Positions 26,115 to 34,786 of a stretch of 64,000 nt of DNA are shown piece by piece. The notes under the pieces are model-generated. The model ran no database searches, was not told where the DNA came from, and saw nothing but the letters and a program-made list of their open reading frames with translations. Source of the stretch: an uncultured Blautia sp. (GTDB lineage: Bacteria; Bacillota; Clostridia; Lachnospirales; Lachnospiraceae). Location of the stretch: contig URMH01000008.1 of the NCBI GenBank assembly GCA_900549015.1, positions 11,654 through 75,653 on the forward strand, in the 5' to 3' direction. The position numbers and the translations under genes were made by a program. The first letter of the stretch is position 1. The number at the start of each line of letters is the position of its first letter.

Positions 26115-28577
26115 ATGATTGATAAACAGTTTAAAAAAGAGGCTTTTAAGCAGAGTGTAAAAGACAATGTAAAGTTCCTTTACAGAAAAACACTGGAGGA
26201 AGCTACACAGGAGCAGGTTTTTCAGGCAGTAAGCTACACTGTGAAAGATGTGATCATTGACAACTGGCTTGAGACTCAGAATGCTTACGAAGAACAGGAC
26301 CCGAAGGTTCTCTACTATATGTCAATGGAGTTCCTTATGGGACGTGCCCTTGGAAACAACCTGATCAACCTGGGAGCTTACGGAGAAGTAAAAGAAGCTC
26401 TGGAAGAGCTTGGATTTGACTTAAACTGCATTGAAGACCAGGAGCCGGATCCGGCTCTTGGAAACGGCGGTCTTGGACGTCTTGCAGCATGTTTCCTTGA
26501 TTCTCTTGCTACTTTGAATTATTGTGCATACGGCTGCGGAATCCGTTACCGTTACGGTATGTTCAAGCAGAAAATCGAAGATGGATTCCAGATTGAAGCG
26601 CCGGATAACTGGCTGAAAAACGGGTATCCGTTTGAGCTTCGCCGTCCGGAGTATGCAAAGGAAGTGCATTTCGGCGGTTATGTAAGAGTGGAATACGACC
26701 ATGCAACAGGACAGAACAAATTTATCCATGAGGGGTACCAGGCTGTAAAGGCAATTCCTTATGATATGCCGATCGTAGGATACAACAATAAGGTTGTAAA
26801 TACCCTTCGAATCTGGGATGCAGAGCCGATTGTGGATTTTGAGCTGGATTCCTTTGATAAGGGAGATTATAAGAAAGCGGTTGAGCAGGAAAACCTTGCC
26901 CGCAATATCGTGGAGGTTCTTTACCCGAACGACAACCATTACGCAGGAAAAGAGCTTCGTCTGAAACAGCAGTACTTCTTCGTTTCCGCAAGCATTCAGG
27001 CTGCGCTTGAGAAATACAAGAAAAATCACAGCGACATCAGAAAGCTTTATGAAAAAGTCTGCTTCCAGATGAACGATACGCACCCGACTGTTGCGGTTGC
27101 AGAGCTTATGCGTATCCTTGTAGATGAAGAAGGTCTTGGCTGGGACGAAGCATGGGAAATCACGACAAAATGCTGCGCATATACAAACCATACCATTATG
27201 TCCGAGGCTCTGGAAAAATGGCCGATTGAGCTGTTCTCCAGACTTCTTCCGAGAGTATACCAGATCATCGAAGAGATTAACCGCCGCTTTATTCTGGATA
27301 TTCAGGCAAAATATCCGGGAAATTATGAGAAGATCAAAAAAATGGCGATCATTTACGACGGACAGGTTAAGATGGCTCACCTTGCAATCGTTGCAGGCTT
27401 TTCTGTAAACGGCGTTGCCCGCCTTCATACAGAGATTCTGAAAAATCAGGAGCTTCATGATTTTTATGAGATGATGCCGCAGAAATTTAATAATAAGACA
27501 AACGGTATTACACAGAGAAGATTCCTTCTTCACGGAAATCCGCTTCTTGCAAAATGGGTGACAGACCATATTGGACCGGACTGGATCACAGATCTGCCGC
27601 AGCTTAAAAAACTGGCTGTTTATGCAGAAGATGAGAAGGCGCTTCAGGAGTTTATGAACATCAAGTACCAGAATAAAGTACGTCTTGCAAAATATATTCT
27701 GGAGCATAACGGAGTGGAAGTTGACCCGCATTCTATTTTTGATGTGCAGGTTAAGAGACTTCATGAGTACAAACGTCAGCTTTTAAATATTCTTCATGTT
27801 ATTTATCTGTACAATCAGATTAAACAGCATCCGGAGATGGATTTCTATCCGAGAACATTTATTTTCGGTGCAAAGGCATCTGCAGGATACCATACAGCAA
27901 AGAAAATCATCAAGCTGATCAACTCTGTGGCAGATGTGGTAAACAACGATACTTCTATCAACGGAAAGCTGAAGGTTGTGTTTATTGAAAACTACCGTGT
28001 TTCCAATGCGGAAATGATTTTTGCGGCAGCGGACGTTTCCGAGCAGATTTCCACAGCAAGTAAAGAGGCTTCCGGTACAGGAAACATGAAGTTCATGTTA
28101 AACGGCGCGCCTACACTTGGAACGATGGACGGCGCTAACGTGGAAATCGTGGAAGAGGTTGGTGCAGAAAATGCGTTTATCTTCGGTTTAAGCTCTGATG
28201 AGGTAATCAATTACGAAAATAACGGCGGATATGATCCGAATGTGATCTACAATACAGACGGAGACATTCGTCAGGTATTAATGCAGCTCATTAACGGAAC
28301 CTTCTCCGACGATACAGAGCTGTTCCGTGACCTTTACGATTCTCTGTTAAATACAAAGAATACAGACCGTTCGGACCGATACTTTATCCTTGCAGATTTC
28401 CGTGCTTATGCAGAGGCACAGAAACGTGTGGAGGAAGCTTACAGAGATGAAAAGAGATGGGCGAAGATGGCTCTTCTCAATACTGCGCATAGCGGCAAAT
28501 TCACATCTGACAGAACTATTCAGGAGTACGTAGATGACATCTGGAAACTGGATAAGGTAATTGTAGATAAAAAATAA
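26115..28577 (+). CDS. glgP: glycogen/alpha-glucan phosphorylase
   Basis: An 820-aa PLP enzyme (GT35) that releases glucose 1-phosphate from alpha-1,4-glucans. The PLP lysine is K659 in the GTGNMKFMLNGA signature. The N-terminal block EDQEPDPALGNGGLGRLAACF and the later KRLHEYKRQLLN are also typical. It begins 33 bases after ileS with GGGAGGAG as its ribosome site; whether it is read through from ileS is unclear. A GC-rich hairpin follows. Together with glgB at 50 kb it provides glycogen turnover. Confidence 0.95.
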   Translation: MIDKQFKKEAFKQSVKDNVKFLYRKTLEEATQEQVFQAVSYTVKDVIIDNWLETQNAYEEQDPKVLYYMSMEFLMGRALGNNLINLGAYGEVKEALEELGFDLNCIEDQEPDPALGNGGLGRLAACFLDSLATLNYCAYGCGIRYRYGMFKQKIEDGFQIEAPDNWLKNGYPFELRRPEYAKEVHFGGYVRVEYDHATGQNKFIHEGYQAVKAIPYDMPIVGYNNKVVNTLRIWDAEPIVDFELDSFDKGDYKKAVEQENLARNIVEVLYPNDNHYAGKELRLKQQYFFVSASIQAALEKYKKNHSDIRKLYEKVCFQMNDTHPTVAVAELMRILVDEEGLGWDEAWEITTKCCAYTNHTIMSEALEKWPIELFSRLLPRVYQIIEEINRRFILDIQAKYPGNYEKIKKMAIIYDGQVKMAHLAIVAGFSVNGVARLHTEILKNQELHDFYEMMPQKFNNKTNGITQRRFLLHGNPLLAKWVTDHIGPDWITDLPQLKKLAVYAEDEKALQEFMNIKYQNKVRLAKYILEHNGVEVDPHSIFDVQVKRLHEYKRQLLNILHVIYLYNQIKQHPEMDFYPRTFIFGAKASAGYHTAKKIIKLINSVADVVNNDTSINGKLKVVFIENYRVSNAEMIFAAADVSEQISTASKEASGTGNMKFMLNGAPTLGTMDGANVEIVEEVGAENAFIFGLSSDEVINYENNGGYDPNVIYNTDGDIRQVLMQLINGTFSDDTELFRDLYDSLLNTKNTDRSDRYFILADFRAYAEAQKRVEEAYRDEKRWAKMALLNTAHSGKFTSDRTIQEYVDDIWKLDKVIVDKK

Positions 28578-28597
28578 TATAAGCAATACGAGTACAG

Positions 28598-28629
28598 GAA
28601 GCCCCCGGAATGATTTTTCCGGGGGCTTC
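28598..28629 (+). terminator. hairpin after glgP
   Basis: GAAGCCCCCGGAA and TTCCGGGGGCTTC form a perfect 13-bp stem with a 6-base loop. Only ATATATTTT follows, so the T-tract is interrupted, but the stem is very stable. Confidence 0.7.
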
Positions 28630-28688
28630 ATATATTTTAAGAAAAAACGTAACTGTGAGGATACGGAACAGTTGCAAGCGGGTTTTTT

Positions 28689-29300
28689 ATGACATATTTA
28701 TGGGGCGGAATGCTTATTATCGGAATTGTGTTCGGGGCATTAAACGGAAATCTTCAGGAGGTGACAGAGGCTGTGATCGCTTCGTCAAAGGAGGCGGTGA
28801 CTTTATGTATTTCTATGGCGGGAATTACTGCCATGTGGACTGGTATTATGAAGATTGCGGAAAATACGGGGCTTGGAAGCCTTCTTTCCAGAGGAATGAA
28901 ACCGGTTCTCCGCTTTCTTTTTCCTGATATTCCTCCGGAATCTCAGGCGGGAAAATACATTTCCCTGAATTTTTTATCGAATATTCTTGGTCTTAGCTGG
29001 GCAAGCACTTCATCAGGGCTGTGTGCTGTCCGGGAACTTCAGAAATTGAATGAGGAAGATTGTAGGAGAAGGGGAGTGACAAAAAAGAGAGCTCCGCATA
29101 TTGCAAGTACCGCTATGTGCACATTTATGATCATCAATGTTTCTTCTCTTCAGCTTTTGCCCATGAATATGATCGCTTACAGGGCGCAGTACGGAAGTGT
29201 GAATCCCGCCGCTATAGTGGGACCGGGGATTGTGGCAACTGCGGTAAGCACAGGGGCGGCGGTGGTGGTTTGTAAAATAGCAGGAAAGAGAAAGGATTAA
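28689..29300 (+). CDS. spmA: spore maturation protein A
   Basis: A 203-aa membrane protein of the nucleoside-recognition (Gate) family matching SpmA, needed with SpmB for full spore-core dehydration in Bacillus. Hydrophobic segments occur at about 5-20, 40-60, 100-115, 145-160 and 180-195. Family motifs include TLCISMAGITAMWTGIMKIAE and LGLSWASTSSG. The ribosome site is weak (AAGCGGG), and no sigma-A promoter is evident; sporulation-sigma control is plausible. Its usual partner spmB is not adjacent but 2 kb downstream, beyond a metY-like gene with its own promoter. Confidence 0.9.
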   Translation: MTYLWGGMLIIGIVFGALNGNLQEVTEAVIASSKEAVTLCISMAGITAMWTGIMKIAENTGLGSLLSRGMKPVLRFLFPDIPPESQAGKYISLNFLSNILGLSWASTSSGLCAVRELQKLNEEDCRRRGVTKKRAPHIASTAMCTFMIINVSSLQLLPMNMIAYRAQYGSVNPAAIVGPGIVATAVSTGAAVVVCKIAGKRKD

Positions 29301-29306
29301 GAGTAA

Positions 29307-29343
29307 ACCCTGTTATAGTTAAAAACTATGGCAGGGTATTTTT
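29307..29343 (+). terminator. intrinsic terminator of spmA
   Basis: ACCCTGTTATAGTT pairs with AACTATGGCAGGGT (14 bp) around three A residues, followed by ATTTTTT. It separates spmA from the metY-like gene. Confidence 0.88.
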
Positions 29344-29351
29344 TGTATGTA

Positions 29352-29381
29352 TTGGACGAATATTTCCTACTGTGTTAGTAT
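29352..29381 (+). promoter_or_regulatory. putative promoter of the metY-like gene
   Basis: TTGGAC (29352-29357), an 18-base spacer and TAGTAT (29376-29381). The leader is only about 20 bases, so there is no room for a SAM riboswitch or T-box. Confidence 0.5.
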
Positions 29382-29407
29382 GAATACACGAAAAGGAGGA
29401 TGAAAAA

Positions 29408-30715
29408 ATGGCAGATATTAGAGATTCAAAAAACTGGGGTTTTGAGACAAGACAGTTACATATCGGACAGGAGCAGGCAGATCCGGCAACAGATGCAAGA
29501 GCAGTACCTATTTATGCTTCTACTTCTTACGTATTTCATAATTCACAGCATGCGGCAGACAGGTTTGGTCTTCGGGATGCAGGAAATATTTACGGAAGAC
29601 TCACAAATCCCACAGAGGATGTATTTGAAAAGAGGATTGCATCTTTAGAGGGAGGAACAGCAGCTCTGGCTGTTGCATCAGGAGCAGCGGCCCTTGCGTA
29701 TACATTCCAGGCCCTTGCACAGACCGGGGAGCACATTGTTGCATCAAAAACTATTTACGGCGGAACCTACAATTATCTGGCACACACGCTGCCTTTAAAT
29801 AATAATGTGACCACAACCTTTGTTGATCCTTATGTGGAAGGTTCTTTTGAGGCTGCCATTCAGGACAATACAAAAGCGATTTTTGTGGAAACGCTGGGAA
29901 ACCCAAATTCCAATCTGGTGGATCTGGAAAAACTGGCAGAGGTGGCACATAAGCACGGGATTCCCCTTGTAGTAGATTCTACTTTTGCTACCCCTTATCT
30001 TATCCGGCCAATTGAGTACGGCGCAGATATTGTGGTCCATTCTGCAACAAAATTTATCGGAGGCCATGGAACCGCTATTGGAGGTGTGATCATTGACAGC
30101 GGGAAATTTGACTGGAGCGCTTCCGGTAAATATCCGTGGATTTCTGAACCAAATCCAAGCTACCATGGAGTAGCTTTTACAGAGGCAGCAGGAGAGGCGG
30201 CATTTGTAACTTATATCCGGGCTGTTATTCTGAGAGATACAGGAGCAACTCTTTCCCCATTCCACGCATTTATTTTTTTGCAGGGGCTGGAAACGTTATC
30301 TCTTCGCGTGGAGCGTCATGTAAGCAATACTCTGAAAATCGTGGAATATCTGGCAAAGCATCCTCAGGTGGAGGCAGTTCATCATCCGTCTCTTCCAGCA
30401 GAACCAACGCATGAGTTATATAAACGGTATTTGCCAAATGGCGGCGGCTCTATTTTTACTTTTGAAATTAAAGGAGATGCAAAAACAGCCCAGACTTTTA
30501 TTGATAATTTGGAAATATTTTCCCTTCTGGCAAATGTGGCAGATGTCAAATCGCTTGTGATTCATCCAGCTACCACTACACACAGCCAATGCACAGAGGA
30601 GGAACTGAAGGAACAGGGAATCCGACCCAATACAATACGTCTTTCTATAGGAATTGAAAAAGCAGAAGATTTAATCGCAGCGCTTGAGGAGGCATTTAAG
30701 GCGGTAAAAGAGTGA
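29408..30715 (+). CDS. metY: O-acetylhomoserine sulfhydrylase-like PLP enzyme
   Basis: A 435-aa Cys/Met-metabolism PLP enzyme that joins sulfide (or methanethiol) to O-acetylhomoserine to make homocysteine (or methionine). The PLP lysine is K215 in HSATKFIGGHG. The N-terminal FETRQLHIGQ and the insert YPWISEPNPSYHG are typical of the MetY subgroup rather than cystathionine synthases or lyases. AGGAGG is 7 bases before the ATG. It has its own promoter and interrupts the usual spmA-spmB order. Confidence 0.9.
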   Translation: MADIRDSKNWGFETRQLHIGQEQADPATDARAVPIYASTSYVFHNSQHAADRFGLRDAGNIYGRLTNPTEDVFEKRIASLEGGTAALAVASGAAALAYTFQALAQTGEHIVASKTIYGGTYNYLAHTLPLNNNVTTTFVDPYVEGSFEAAIQDNTKAIFVETLGNPNSNLVDLEKLAEVAHKHGIPLVVDSTFATPYLIRPIEYGADIVVHSATKFIGGHGTAIGGVIIDSGKFDWSASGKYPWISEPNPSYHGVAFTEAAGEAAFVTYIRAVILRDTGATLSPFHAFIFLQGLETLSLRVERHVSNTLKIVEYLAKHPQVEAVHHPSLPAEPTHELYKRYLPNGGGSIFTFEIKGDAKTAQTFIDNLEIFSLLANVADVKSLVIHPATTTHSQCTEEELKEQGIRPNTIRLSIGIEKAEDLIAALEEAFKAVKE

Positions 30716-30746
30716 TTGATAAAGTGACTCCAGAAAGGAAAATGAA

Positions 30747-30775
30747 TTGTAATTCCCTGTTTCATCTGATACAAT
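30747..30775 (+). promoter_or_regulatory. putative promoter of the 138-aa gene and spmB
   Basis: TTGTAA (30747-30752), a 17-base spacer and TACAAT (30770-30775), about 40 bases before the start codon. Confidence 0.5.
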
Positions 30776-30816
30776 ATATTTAATAGTTCAGAAGTAAATA
30801 CAGGGAGGGAGATTGC

Positions 30817-31233
30817 ATGGATTGGCGTGATTATTGTATTGATGAAATTGCGAAACACAGATGCTTTGTTTCAGCACTGCATAAAAAACGGTTTATCGAA
30901 ATGTTCGATATGGTTCAGGACGAACCTTTTTTTACAAAAGAGGTATGTAAATGTCTGTTCCTTGCAGCGTGGGATCGGAAGTATACAAATGAGATTGAAA
31001 GTGTGCTTCAGGAGATGATTGACAAAAATGCGATGGATACAGCAATTCTTGTAAACAGAACAAGAAACAAGGTTGTTTCACCGTATGAAGCGGAAATTTA
31101 TAAATTGGAGAGAAGCTTTCTGGAAAATCCAGGAGAGACGCCGGATGAGTCATGTCTCATAAGGCTTTCAGCAGCGTGGATTCCTCTTGGAGACTGTGCG
31201 CTGCAGGTGAGTGAGATTTTGGACCGTATGTAG
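30817..31233 (+). CDS. hypothetical protein upstream of spmB
   Basis: A 138-aa soluble, probably all-helical protein that I do not recognise. It has no signal peptide. Features are five cysteines (among them EVCKCLF and GDCALQ) and a HRCFVSALHKKRFIEMF segment. GGGAGGG lies 7 bases before the ATG. It is followed 56 bases later by spmB and may share its transcript. Any link with sporulation rests only on position. Confidence 0.6.
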   Translation: MDWRDYCIDEIAKHRCFVSALHKKRFIEMFDMVQDEPFFTKEVCKCLFLAAWDRKYTNEIESVLQEMIDKNAMDTAILVNRTRNKVVSPYEAEIYKLERSFLENPGETPDESCLIRLSAAWIPLGDCALQVSEILDRM

Positions 31234-31289
31234 GAATAACAGAATAAGGGAAATCATAAGGTATCATAAAGAGGCAGAACGGAGGCGCT

Positions 31290-31817
31290 ATGAAGGCTCT
31301 TACGTATTTGTCCAACTTTATGATACCTTTTTTGATATTTTATATAGTTGGATATGGACTTTTATCAAAACGTGATATTTATGGAGACTTTCTAAAGGGA
31401 ACGGAGGAGGGGCTTCGTATGGTAATGCGGCTCTGTCCTACGTTAATTGGGCTGATGACGGCGGTTGGCGTTCTCCGGGCTTCCGGTTTTCTGGATTTTT
31501 GCGGAGCGCTTCTTGGGAATTTTACAGAAAAAATCGGAATGCCTGCAGAGATTGTGCCTCTGGCAGTCGTGCGGCTTTTTTCGTCCAGCGGGGCGACAGG
31601 TCTTCTTCTTGATATTTTTAAGGAATTTGGAACAGATTCCCTGCAGGGGCTTATGGGAGGAATTCTTTTAAGCTCTACAGAAAGTGTTTTTTATTGCATG
31701 AGCGTATATTTTGGTTCTGTTCAGATTGAAAAGACAAGGTATACACTGGCAGGAGCTTTGATTGCGTCATTTGCGGGAATCGTCGCATCTGTGATTTTTG
31801 CGCATTTGTTGATTTAA
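31290..31817 (+). CDS. spmB: spore maturation protein B
   Basis: A 175-aa membrane protein of the nucleoside-recognition family matching SpmB, partner of SpmA in spore-core maturation. Motifs include LCPTLIGLMTAVGVLRASG and RLFSSSGATGLLLDIF, then a final membrane segment. CGGAGG precedes the ATG by about 6 bases. It is read with the 138-aa gene, not with spmA. The bidirectional terminator shared with plsC follows. Confidence 0.9.
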   Translation: MKALTYLSNFMIPFLIFYIVGYGLLSKRDIYGDFLKGTEEGLRMVMRLCPTLIGLMTAVGVLRASGFLDFCGALLGNFTEKIGMPAEIVPLAVVRLFSSSGATGLLLDIFKEFGTDSLQGLMGGILLSSTESVFYCMSVYFGSVQIEKTRYTLAGALIASFAGIVASVIFAHLLI

Positions 31818-31834
31818 AGAAAGAAGTATCAGAT

Positions 31835-31875
31835 AAAAAAGAAAATCAGGGGCTTAAACAAGTCCCTGATTTTTT
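31835..31875. terminator. bidirectional terminator nested in the plsC stop
   Basis: AAAATCAGGGGCTT (31842-31855) pairs with the mirror arm 31860-31873, with T-tracts on both strands. The stop codon of plsC (31854-31856) lies at the loop, so the end of the plsC coding sequence forms an arm. Confidence 0.88.
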
Positions 31876-32594
31876 GTGAGCATTTCTTTTATGACGTTCT
31901 GTGTATAAGCTCCGAGATGTCGCTGATCCTCTTTTGAGAGAGTTTCCGGATAAATCGGTTTTCCATATTCCAGGATTACATGGCACGGTTTCATAGTCGG
32001 GAAGTGTGCCTCCCACATCTGTGCCGTATTGTTCATGGCAATGGGAATGATGGGGCATTTTGCTTTTGTGGCAATTTTGAAGCTTCCCTCATGGAACGGG
32101 AGAAGATCCAGTTCATTTTCTGCTTTGTTTCGCGTGCCCTCCGGAAAAATGCAGATGGAAATGCCGGATTTTACTTTTTCAACGGCTTCCAGAATGGTTT
32201 TTAACCCCTGTTTTAAATCGGTTCTGTCAAGGAAAAGACAGTGCAGATTTCTCATCCAGTTGGAGAGAAGAGGGAAACGCTCCATTTCTTTTTTTGCGAC
32301 ATAGCCTGTCCGGATAGGGCAGCGGCAGTAAGTAAGAAGAATATCAAAATAGCTTCTGTGATTTCCGATGTATAAAACAGGGGAATCCTTTGGGACATTT
32401 TCTTCTCCGATAACAGTGACTTTTACGCCGGTAATCCATAAAACGAACCGGAATACGGTCTGTATAATGCGGAGAGAGCTTATATCCTTTTTCATAGGGG
32501 AAAACTTTCCAATGATCCACTCTGCGATCAAAAGGGGGATAGATAAAATAAGGTACCCGATCACACAGGTACAAACAAGAATAAAACGTATCAT
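31854..32594 (-). CDS. plsC: 1-acyl-sn-glycerol-3-phosphate acyltransferase
   Basis: A 246-aa membrane-associated acyltransferase that converts lysophosphatidate to phosphatidate in phospholipid synthesis. An N-terminal hydrophobic segment spans 1-28. The catalytic HX4D motif is H79-D84 (NHRSYFD), and the substrate-binding FPEGTR is at 150-155. ATG 32594 was chosen because AGGAAGG lies about 8 bases upstream; the longer frame to 32720 adds an unlikely leader. It converges with spmB and is divergent from the PrcB-domain lipoprotein. Confidence 0.9.
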   Translation of the reverse strand: MIRFILVCTCVIGYLILSIPLLIAEWIIGKFSPMKKDISSLRIIQTVFRFVLWITGVKVTVIGEENVPKDSPVLYIGNHRSYFDILLTYCRCPIRTGYVAKKEMERFPLLSNWMRNLHCLFLDRTDLKQGLKTILEAVEKVKSGISICIFPEGTRNKAENELDLLPFHEGSFKIATKAKCPIIPIAMNNTAQMWEAHFPTMKPCHVILEYGKPIYPETLSKEDQRHLGAYTQNVIKEMLTKNQGLV

Positions 32595-32713
32595 AAGTAA
32601 AATCCTTCCTGAAATATTAATTATATATATTATACCCAATAAGAAAAATACTTGCAATAAATCTTTTGCCACCGGCATAGAATAAATATGAAATAGAGGG
32701 CAGAGGTATAAAA

Positions 32714-33118
32714 ATGGCAAGGAAAATCTCCGTTATGTTTCTGTCAGCGATTCTGATTTTTATACTGGGAGGCTGCCAGATGATACGGATAGAAGAGGGG
32801 GAGGTATCACCTGTAGAATATACAGTAGTCAGTCAGGAAGATGTTCCGGCAGAAGCCCTGTCTCTGATCCAGGAAAAGCGGGAGAAGGAATTTCAGCTTA
32901 CTTATCAGAGCGGAGAGGATCTGTATCTGATCAAAGGCTATGGAAGGCAGATGACGGGAGGGTACAGTATTGCAGTGGAGGAGTTTGGGATTATGGGAAA
33001 GGTTCTGCGTTTTAAAACAAAGCTTATCGGACCTTCTGAAAATGCCGGCGGAGAGCCTTCTTATCCCTGTATTGTAGTAAAAACGAAGTACAGGGAAGAG
33101 CCGGTGGAATTTCGGTAG
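32714..33118 (+). CDS. PrcB-domain lipoprotein
   Basis: A 134-aa predicted lipoprotein with signal peptide and lipobox LGGC (C21). The C-terminal half (about 65-134) resembles the PrcB C-terminal domain: a beta-rich module with KGYGRQMTGGYSIAV and PSENAGGEPSYPCIVVKT. PrcB was first described as part of a surface protease complex; in Clostridia the domain is often alone and its role is unclear. AGAGGT precedes the start. It lies 40 bases before sipL and may be co-transcribed with it. Confidence 0.75.
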   Translation: MARKISVMFLSAILIFILGGCQMIRIEEGEVSPVEYTVVSQEDVPAEALSLIQEKREKEFQLTYQSGEDLYLIKGYGRQMTGGYSIAVEEFGIMGKVLRFKTKLIGPSENAGGEPSYPCIVVKTKYREEPVEFR

Positions 33119-33157
33119 GAAACAGGGATTATAAACAGCAGGAAGGGAGAATGAAAA

Positions 33158-34714
33158 GTGGAATTAAAAAAAGAAAGTATTCAGATGCTTCGTGTAAAGA
33201 GCAAAGCGACAAGTCAGGTGACGTTTGACGTGGATTATAATGTACCGGACGCAAAGCAGGACGTAGGGCGCATGATCCAGCATAAAGGGCAGATAGCAAT
33301 GGATGAAGTGCGTTTAAGCGAGGGAAAAGCATTTATCCGTGGAAATCTGAATGTAGATATTCTTTATGTGGGGGAAGAGGAAGGAAAAGTATACAGTATG
33401 GGGGCAAAACTGCCGTTTGAGGAGATTTTGAACCTGGAGGGAATATCCGGGGGCGACAAAATGCGCCTCAAGTGGGAGATTGAGGATTTAAGCCTTCATA
33501 TTATACATTCCAGAAAAATGAATATAAAAGCGATTGTTACGTTTTATGCAGTGGTAGACGAGATTAGGGGAGTGCGTCTGCCTGTGGGAATCGATGACGA
33601 CAGTGTTTCCACAAAGAAAAAACAGCTTCGCCTTATGAGCCTTTGCGTACATAAAAAGGATACGCTCCGGGTGAAGGACGAAATTCCGCTGGCATCGAAT
33701 AAACCCAACATTGCGGAGGTTCTCTGGAGTACAGTTGAGGTGAGGGGGCTTGATTTAAGACCGGAGGAAAATAAAGTAAAGGCAAAAGGCGAGCTTTTTG
33801 TATTTGTTCTTTATGAGGGCGATGACGAGGGAAAACCGCTTCAGTGGCTGGAATATTCCCTGCCGTTTACCGGGGAAGCGGAGTGCAGCGGCTGCGGAGA
33901 GGAAATGATACCGGATATTGCGGCTTCTGTTGTGAGCCAGGGGTTGGAAGTAAAACCTGATGCAGACGGGGAAGAACGTATTTTAACGGCAGACGTTGTA
34001 CTGGAACTGGATATGAAGATTTATAAAGAAGAGGAGCATGAAATTATTCTGGACGTATACACGCCGTCAAGAGAATGTATTCCTCAGGGAAAAACAGGAA
34101 AACTGGAAAGTCTTCTCGTGCGGAATTATTCTAAATGCCGTGTGGGAGACAGGATCCAGGTAAAAGAGACGCAGGGGAAAATTCTCCAGATATGTCACAG
34201 CCAGGGTCATGTAAAAATTGACAGAAGCCAGATTGTGGAGGACGGCATTCAGGTAGACGGCGTTGTTTATATGAAAGTGCTTTATATAGTGGGAAATGAC
34301 GATATGCCGTTTTATTCTATGGAAGCCATGATTCCTTTTTCTCATGTTGTGGAGGCACAGGGAATTACGGAGGAATGCAGGTATTGTCTGCAGGCGGAGC
34401 TGGAACAGTTGTCTACGACTATGGCAGACAGCAGCGATATAGACGTGAAGGCGTCAGTCAGCCTCAATGCACTTGTATTCTGCTGCAGAGAAGAGCGTAT
34501 TATCGAGAAGGTGGAAGAAAAGCCTCTTGATATGAAAAAAATCCAGAGTATGCCGGGAATTACTGTGTATATGGTAAAACCTGGAGATACCATGTGGGAT
34601 ATTGCGCGGCGTTTTTATACGACGGTAGAGGAAATTAAGGATTTGAATGAGCTGGCGGAGGAAGAAATAGAAAGCGGTCAGCCGCTTCTTCTTGTAAAGA
34701 AAGTTTCCTGTTGA
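33158..34714 (+). CDS. sipL: SipL-like spore coat assembly protein (SPOCS repeats plus LysM)
   Basis: A 518-aa protein with three DUF3794/SPOCS domains (about residues 5-150, 165-300 and 310-450) and a C-terminal LysM module (about 470-516) beginning VYMVKPGDTMWDIARRF. This arrangement is that of SipL, which binds SpoIVA and helps encase the clostridial forespore. The start is GTG 33158 with GGAAGGGA about 10 bases upstream. Expression in the mother cell is expected but no sigma-E or sigma-K promoter was identified. It is upstream of ispE. Confidence 0.9.
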   Translation: MELKKESIQMLRVKSKATSQVTFDVDYNVPDAKQDVGRMIQHKGQIAMDEVRLSEGKAFIRGNLNVDILYVGEEEGKVYSMGAKLPFEEILNLEGISGGDKMRLKWEIEDLSLHIIHSRKMNIKAIVTFYAVVDEIRGVRLPVGIDDDSVSTKKKQLRLMSLCVHKKDTLRVKDEIPLASNKPNIAEVLWSTVEVRGLDLRPEENKVKAKGELFVFVLYEGDDEGKPLQWLEYSLPFTGEAECSGCGEEMIPDIAASVVSQGLEVKPDADGEERILTADVVLELDMKIYKEEEHEIILDVYTPSRECIPQGKTGKLESLLVRNYSKCRVGDRIQVKETQGKILQICHSQGHVKIDRSQIVEDGIQVDGVVYMKVLYIVGNDDMPFYSMEAMIPFSHVVEAQGITEECRYCLQAELEQLSTTMADSSDIDVKASVSLNALVFCCREERIIEKVEEKPLDMKKIQSMPGITVYMVKPGDTMWDIARRFYTTVEEIKDLNELAEEEIESGQPLLLVKKVSC

Positions 34715-34739
34715 AAATCCGAAAAAAATCAGATAAAAT
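34711..34739 (+). promoter_or_regulatory. sigma-A promoter of ispE
   Basis: TTGAAA (34711-34716), a 17-base spacer and TAAAAT (34734-34739). The -35 overlaps the sipL stop codon. Confidence 0.6.
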
Positions 34740-34753
34740 ACAGATAATAAAGA

Positions 34754-34763
34754 TTGTATACAA
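34754..34763. promoter_or_regulatory. candidate FCD-GntR operator in the ispE leader
   Basis: TTGTATACAA is a perfect palindrome of the kind bound by FCD-type GntR regulators. It lies about 15 bases after the -10 of ispE, and the operon's second gene encodes an FCD-GntR protein. Autoregulation is inference. Confidence 0.4.
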
Positions 34764-34786
34764 AGTACAAAAGATGGAGGGATTTT

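Noticed and set aside
26421..27764. 447-aa minus-strand frame opposite glgP
   Set aside because: Antisense shadow of a strongly supported gene, with Cys/Phe/His-rich shadow composition.
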